DNA from: Podocnemis expansa
Taxonomy: Eukaryota; Chordata; Testudines; Podocnemididae
Length of the DNA: 64,000 nt
Reading direction: 5' to 3'
Assembly: GCA_007922195.1 (NCBI GenBank)
Contig: ML682003.1
Span: forward strand, 3,738,289 to 3,802,288
A model generated the notes under the pieces. That model made no database searches. It worked only from the letters and a program-made list of their open reading frames with translations, and was not told where the DNA came from. The translations under genes were made by a program, and so were the position numbers. Every line of letters starts with the position of its first letter. Within the stretch, counting starts at the first letter, position 1. This document shows positions 57,975 through 64,000 of this stretch, piece after piece.

Positions 57975-58767
57975 TCTGAAAGACTGAACAGAGGAGTCAG
58001 TCACTTAGGGCTCCTCAGAGTTACTCTAGCGAGGGAAGGGAAAGAGCTGGCTGTGTCCCACCTTACAAACTCCTGTACATGCTGGGAAATGAAACCAATC
58101 TGAGGCACTTAAATGGCATTCACTTGGCTCCAGATGGAGAAAAGAACACAGCTGAGAAGGCACTGGCTCCAAGGAAAGTCAGAGAGAGAGAGCAGGTAGA
58201 GAGCCAGAAGAGTTTGTTCCCCTCAGTCATGGTTTTGAGACTCCATCACTGCCCCTGTATGGGGGACACTGTCCAGAGAGCTACACTTCACTTTTGGGAT
58301 GACTATATCTAGCGATGGCTGTTGTTGCATACATCTTGGTTTTCTGAAAAATCCTTCCACCTCCTGGCTCCTCTATACTCCATCTTGCATCAGTGGGCAG
58401 AGTCATCCTGGCACTCTGCTTCAGCAGGGTTATGCCTTGAGCACCCATGCAAAGAATGACACCAAATCTCCATCTAAAAAGTGATGGATTGAAAAATAAA
58501 GCTTTTAACTCATCCAGAGAAAAATAATTGATAGAGATCCCAGCAGGCACTCTGCTGTTTCAAGGAGGTCTCAAGTTGAAAGGAAGTCCAGTACCAACAG
58601 AGGACAAAACCTAGAATCTGATGTAGGATGTCACCCCCTGATGCTCAGGATAGCTTGCACATCCCAACACTAGGCCTCAGTACATCAGTCTCAGATTTCT
58701 GCAGCTCTCTCTCCTCTCACAGCTGCATGCAGTGTTACTGTAGCCTGGATGGTCCTAGGACATTAGA

Positions 58768-58940
58768 GCCAAGGTGGAGAAGGTAATATTTATTAGACCA
58801 AGTTCTGCTGGTGAGAGAGGTGAGTTTACAGTTACACAGAGCTAAAGACCAGCTCTGGAAACTCTAAAGCATGTCCCTCTCACCAACAGAAGCTGGTCCA
58901 ACAGAAGATATTACCACACCAGCCTTGCCTCTGTCTCTCA
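58768..58940. repeat. Palindromic pair of a second tail-repeat family
   Basis: Left arm (antisense): AAGGTAATATTTATTAGACC and TTCTGCTGGTGAGAGAGG. Right arm (sense): CCTCTCACCAACAGAAGC and AACAGAAGATATTACC, ending CTTGCCTCTGTCTCTCA. The arms meet near 58843-58862. The unit resembles a common turtle repeat I recall that ends in GATATTACCTCACCCACCTTG. The head-to-head layout matches that at 5047-5322. Confidence 0.75.
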
Positions 58941-61900
58941 TAGTTAATTTCACAAGACAATTTTTTCCTCCTCCTCACACTGGAAATGTTCCCAGCTTGA
59001 TTAAACTAGATTAAATCTAAGATCGGAGGGCTCTGGTCACACCAGTTCTCCAAGTACCTGCACTGCAATGCTGGGTGTTTCGTATGAACAGCACACTCTG
59101 GTTGTACTTCTCCAGCTCCATAACATCATGGACATCAGCAGCTTAAACTTATTTTTAAAATAGATTTCCTTACTTACTTACACTAAATAATGACTACTTC
59201 AGGTTACTGAAAGTGAAAATCATTTCCATCTAAGTTAACACCCAAGGACCAGTGCATGTGGCCTACTTCTTAGTAGTGCTGTATTTGAACAATACAAGCG
59301 GACTAGTCAGTTTTAGGCCAGGCTCCTCACAAAGGAGGAGCTTCTCTAAGGACCTGCAATTCCACAGTCACGGCAATTCCAAGAGCACGATGCAGACTAG
59401 TGCACACAGAGGAAGGAATATCTCAGTCCTGCCCATGCTCCCATAGCTATTGGACAACTACAGGTTGTAAATGTGCCAGTGTAGTTTGAGCCTGGCATTA
59501 TATTGTTGTGCTGAGTGGCAAACACTGTAGGGTAAGGTTTGAGTGCAAATAAACGACTGTCTTCGGAAAATACTCTAAACACAAGAACGCTGGTACGGAG
59601 CTTCAGTGTCACCACATTCAGTATTGCAAAAATTACCACACTATAAGGCCTACAGTGTAATTGTGCTAGGTTGAAAATAAGACCAGAGGACTGCAGCTGA
59701 ACAGGAAGGCAACTTTCATTAACTACCAAGGCTGCTCAGCTGAGCTGTCCCTTATTTAAAAACAACCCTAAATAAGTACCATGCAACCAGTACATAAGAC
59801 CCCTTATACACTTAACACCGACTCTGACCTCTTCAAGCTACAGTGTAACACCATACAGACAACAGCACCTGCTCAAACTACTAGTTGGTGGCTCTCAACT
59901 AAGTTAGCAATGCAGTAAGATGGAAAGATCAAACCAATAGACATGTGCTGTTAACTAGAGGTGGATTAGCACATGGACACACAGGCCACAACACCCTAGA
60001 AAGACCACTAGTGCCTCAGTAGAAGTGAGGGAGCCATGAGGCCCTTCCCCTATCCTTGGCCCCACTCCCTGCTCCTCCTCTTCTATCTGAGACCTCACCC
60101 CCCTGGCCAAACCAGAACAGCTGGTAAGAGCTGCCTAGGGAACCCAGATCACTGTGAGGAGCCCCTGCCGAAGACCAGCGCCCAACCCATGTTCCCACCC
60201 ACCCTGGACACTGCCACCCAAAGCAGGTGGGGGATGCGGGGCTCCCCATAGCAGCCCAAGCTCCCTGGCCAGTCTTACCATGGCACAGCTCTGGCTTCTG
60301 GCCCGACCAAAGCGTGGGGTGTCAGAAGGAGGAGGAAGAGCAAGGGTGGGACCACCAAGAGGTACCCCTCATCCCCCACACCAGAAAGATGCTGGCACCA
60401 CCAGCAGAGGCTATGCTTCATGGTGGGGATGGGGAGGTCACCTTCCCAGCTCCCCCAAAATGAAGTGCAGCCCCTGCCTATGCTGCTACATACCTGCTTA
60501 AGGCTTGCAGTCAGGGGGAGGGAGGGTTAACATTGCCCTCTATTTGGCAAACTACACTTTTGTTTAAAAAGTGGGTGGGTACATGTTTTATGGGGGCGAA
60601 GGGGGTAATAAACCTTCGCCTGCATCTGCTGATAACCAATTATTGTCCCTGTCCCAGCCTGCCTGAGTTTGATAATACACAGAAGCATGAATTGGAAGAA
60701 TGAATGAAAAGTTTCCACTTCCAGCTGACAGTGAGTGGTGTTTCATCCGAGGAGCTCACAACCCTACCTTTACACTACAAGTGAGAGCACTTTATGTTGA
60801 GGTTTAAATCCACACAATCCAATCCAGTAGCTCTTTCCCACCCTTCCTGACAGCACGCTCTGAAGGGAAGCGCCTCTTGTTCTGCAACTGAAACACCAGG
60901 CTGGTTCTGCCTACAATAAACACCTCATTTTCTAAACCATGAGTGACATGAGAGCAGAATGCTCTGCTTGTACCTTCCTCTGGATTACCAAATGAAGCCA
61001 GTGTGAGGAAGGAGGAGAGGAGCGAGAAATCTCACTTATCCTGCCTCCAAGTTTGACAAGCAATTCTAGACAGTGGCGGTAATATTTGATAAATTCTCAT
61101 TTTCCCTCCTTGGCTGTCAGGCAATCTTTTTATTGACAGCACTACAGGAGTTCTTCTCTAGTCTCAGGGAAAGGGCTCACACTCCTGCTTGTTATTAAAT
61201 CAAATACATATTTCTAATGGAAAAACAACCACTATCCACCCACCCAGAAAAAAGCCTCCATGGATATCCATTTCCTACTGATTATTCAAATTACACATAC
61301 TGCACAAGGCAAATGTAGACAGCACATAGTACAGTGGAAAGGTGGGACCCCCAGCCACTCTCCCAACACAGATAATAAATCAGAGGAATAGATGGCTCAT
61401 TATTCAAAGTGTTTTTCAGTTACCCAGTAGTGGAGCTTCCCACCAGCCTTACGGAGATAACTCTACAGCTAACACATCTCAAAAATCAGGAAAATTTTCT
61501 GACTAGTCTTGACTATACCTGTCCAAGGACACCAGAGGGTGCTGTGCAACATGGTGGACCAGAAACCCCATGAGCTCCAGAGCCAACTAATATCCAGGGC
61601 CACTGACCAACCACTTCCAAACAGACGTAAAGTTACTCTAGAGATTTGGGGGTAGCATCAGCAGGCAAAGATTTGTCTAACGAGAACTTTACAAGTAGCC
61701 AAAACACAAGGAGACTACATCATCCTCCCCCACCACCGCTCGCACAAGATGGCCGATAATGACAAGGACACTGTGTGTGGCCTGGCTGGAGAAACCTGCT
61801 TTGATATCTGCTGGGTTTGCAAAAACTGACTGCTACATCACTTAACTCCACCCAGGTTCAGTGAAGTCTCACAAGACTTCAGTTTTCTTAAATCTAAAGT

Positions 61901-62147
61901 GACAGACGATGAAGGAAGATCTTGCCACAACAATCTAGTAATTACAGGAGTTTTTGAAGGAGTAGAGAAAAGCAACCCCTAGAATTTGTTCCCCGGATTC
62001 TTTAGGAAGTTTTCAGCCTGCCAGATGATTTGAAAAGTGAATTTAAGAAAGCACATAGGTCCCAGACTCTTAAGGCAGCCTTGAATGCCAGACTTTGTGC
62101 CCTGACTGTCAGATTTGCTGGAAAAGAAAATCTAAGAAAGGCAACTT

Positions 62148-62159
62148 GGGGGGGGGGGG
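62148..62159. repeat. (G)12 homopolymer
   Basis: Twelve consecutive G in otherwise ordinary sequence. Confidence 0.95.
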
Positions 62160-62552
62160 AGAAATGGTTTGGAGGATGGCACTAAAAATGGTAATGAATT
62201 TTCAAAATATTGCAAAAGATATGGTTGAAGAGATCAGACTTTAGAAGAGCAAGGGAACTTGCCAAGCACTGAGAGCTCAAATTATTTATAGTTTCCAGCT
62301 GTGCTCCTATCAGTGCTGGTGAGGAACTGTATCTATTCCAAAAATCACAAGCAGCAGATCTCTTTTTTTTAAGTAGCCTTCAGTGAACCATGTACCTTCT
62401 TGATTTTTATACAAGTTTACTTCCTGCTTGCTCTATCTGCCTTAAGTGCACTTATGAACTTATCAGTTTTATTGCAACTTGTTTGGGTTCTCCTGGCCCA
62501 AAACTGACACTTTGAGGGTTGATATATATGTCCCCATCAAAAAAACCCAAGA

Positions 62553-62632
62553 AGTCTAGTGCCACTTTGAAAGTGCCACCAGGCTCCTTGTTTGTTGTGC
62601 TGGACTAGACTAACATGGATACCCCTCTGGAA
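62553..62632. repeat. Short inverted pair of tail-repeat ends
   Basis: Antisense AAGAAGTCTAGTGCCACTTT is followed directly by sense GAAAGTGCCACCAGGCTCC and the 3' terminus GGACTAGACTAACATGG. It is the same family as the 36-kb repeat, reduced to its 3' 30-60 bp. Confidence 0.75.
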
Positions 62633-63907
62633 ATTCTCATCAAGTGGCTGAATGTGAAACATCCCAGCAGAGAAGTCAAGGGAACACTTCACCCCAAACC
62701 AAATTCATGGGAGAGAGATGACAGTGGAAAACATTTCTGTAAAGTGGATATGAGAAACATTAAGCATCTTTGCTGCTATTTGTGTTGAGAAAATAATGAA
62801 AAATTTGACAGCATCCCTAACTGAACAGGGCAACAGCAACTATTTGTTTGTGATTGTGCAAAGCCTGCCCATTAGCTTTGCACAAACATACACTGCAGAG
62901 ACCACTGGAGAAGGTGCTGCACCCTGTTTCTCTGTAGAAATCTGAGGGCTGCAAAAGCACTTTAAAAATGGGTACCAGTGGGAAACCTGGTTGTGTCACC
63001 ACATCTAACTGCTGAGATCCTGAGAACCGACTGGCTTGACATCCCACATGCTAGAAGCGTGAGAGGCAGCTCTCCTCCCTGCAAGGTGTCATGGAAAGCT
63101 GCACAGCCGCCAAGCAGTGCGGCTGTACCACCTATGGACCGACAGAGCAGAGAAGACCACATGGTTTGCTGACCTACATGGCAATGATTTCTGCCCACCC
63201 CATCACCTTCGACTTTCTCACTCTCGCTCTGTCCCTGCTTGTCCCTTTCTCATATCCCCTGGCCTTCCTCTCTCCCTATGCCTATCTTCCACCAACTTCC
63301 CCAATCTTTTTCCTCTGGCTGCCTTATCCCCTTTTGCACTGAACCCCTTCTCAACTTCAGCCCTTCCTTTGCCCTGCCACTTTTTGTAAGCTCAAGCACC
63401 AAGAACATGGATATAAAGAATGAAGTTACAATACAAGAGTCACTTGTTCAACTGAATTGTTTGTTGTGTTCTTTGGGGTAGTGATTTACAGTTGTTAGAG
63501 CAGTTTGATGCCTCCTGTTAACTTGCTTAGTTAATAGAAGGAATGCAAAGGGAACGCTTGGTTGCAAACTCAAAGGAAGGCAGAGGTATGTGGCCCTGGG
63601 AAAGTAACTCCCACCACCTCTCATGTCTCAACTCAGCACACCAAGCTGTATTACAGATACTCTGGTGTCTGGTTCAGCAAACTGAAAAGATTACAAACTA
63701 GGGGCTAATACACAAGCCTACCAGTGACATACTAGGTTAAAAAATATGTTGGTGAAGCAGTTCTCCTTTTCGCTCTTCTTTCTGTGTAGTTACTACTCTG
63801 TGGTATGGGGGAAAACAGGGTGCCTGTTAAGAAAAATTTATTTAAATAATGGATACTGCCAGAGATCCCGGCCGGATGGGGTCTCTCCCTAGCATGCCCC
63901 CCTAGAA

Positions 63908-64000
63908 CAGTGGTTTTCAAACTTTTTCCTTAGGACCCAGTTGAAAAATATCATTTATGCCTGCAACCCAACAATTACATCTTTGAGCAATGCACTCCAG
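63908..64000. mobile_element. hAT-type MITE, CAGTGGTTTTCAAAC family, cut by window end
   Basis: CAGTGGTTTTCAAACTTTTT and CCCAGTTGAAAAATATCATT align with the start of the 43407 copy in the same orientation. Confidence 0.85.

Larger units (their letters stand above)
18745..64000 (-). other. ZC3H3: Sequence upstream of the ZC3H3 exon, probably intron
   Basis: Inferred from the acceptor ending at 18745. The large N-terminal ZC3H3 exon would give a long minus-strand ORF and none is present, so the region is taken as intron with at most small exons. Stretches in which I saw no nameable feature are 19885-22260, 27010-27560, 29870-31320, 33520-34065, 35180-36010, 37600-38245, 38625-38980, 39995-40390, 43600-44420, 44580-47120, 48005-50775, 50905-52095, 53900-57930, 57975-58765, 58945-62145 and 62640-63905. 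Confidence 0.55.

Overview
The window looks like a gene-poor, repeat-rich stretch of a sauropsid genome, most likely a turtle or a crocodilian. The evidence is many CR1 LINE copies, abundant hAT-type and other MITEs, old MIR-like SINEs, a Penelope-like retroelement fragment, and no L1, Alu or B1. No bacterial-style gene, operon or CRISPR array is present, and almost every open reading frame over 60 codons is either chance or part of a CR1 copy.

The most useful coding feature is a short one that no long-ORF scan would show. It is a 157-bp exon on the minus strand at 18588-18744, with clean splice sites, encoding a peptide I recognise as the conserved segment of ZC3H3 (the CCCH zinc-finger protein also called SMICL) that lies just before the zinc fingers. 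The window is therefore read as the interior of a ZC3H3 gene transcribed right to left. About 18.6 kb of downstream intron lies to the left of the exon and about 45 kb of upstream sequence to the right. Two tiny exon-like units at 37545-37579 and 57933-57974 have good splice sites and reading phases that join to each other and to the 157-bp exon. They are candidates for the preceding ZC3H3 exons but are unproven. The large N-terminal exon and the zinc-finger exons were not found.

Layout. 1-12.7 kb: intron with MIRs, two hAT MITEs, a dense cluster of short Penelope-type tail copies (3.4-3.9 and 5.0-5.3 kb, some in head-to-head palindromes) and CR1 3' ends. 12.7-15.7 kb: an assembly gap, then a decayed minus-strand CR1 (reverse transcriptase and endonuclease) whose 5' part is fused in frame to the N-terminal region of a Penelope-like element, giving a 513-codon ORF. 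18.3-18.8 kb: a tail repeat, then the ZC3H3 exon. 19-27 kb: CR1 copies; one at 22.7-25.6 kb is interrupted by a 1.2-kb palindromic element with a pyrimidine-rich minisatellite and by a 168-bp hAT element with an exact 8-bp target duplication. A second CR1 abuts its 3' end. 27-40 kb: MIRs, hAT and mariner-like MITEs, two related LTR-like repeats (31.3-33.5 kb), old CR1 copies and tail repeats, one at 36 kb with a hammerhead-ribozyme-like core. 40.4-43.2 kb: a plus-strand CR1 carrying two separate tail-repeat insertions, one with a 12-bp target duplication. 43-64 kb: mostly unannotated intron with MITEs, including a tandem dimer flanked by a perfect 8-bp duplication, a 63-bp tandem repeat, an old CR1 copy and two more palindromic tail repeats.

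The recurrent theme is a retroelement family whose short copies share a CUGAUGA / hairpin / GAAA core, make 12-bp target duplications and often sit as inverted pairs, which is how Penelope-like elements behave. All family names come from recognition by eye and none has been searched.
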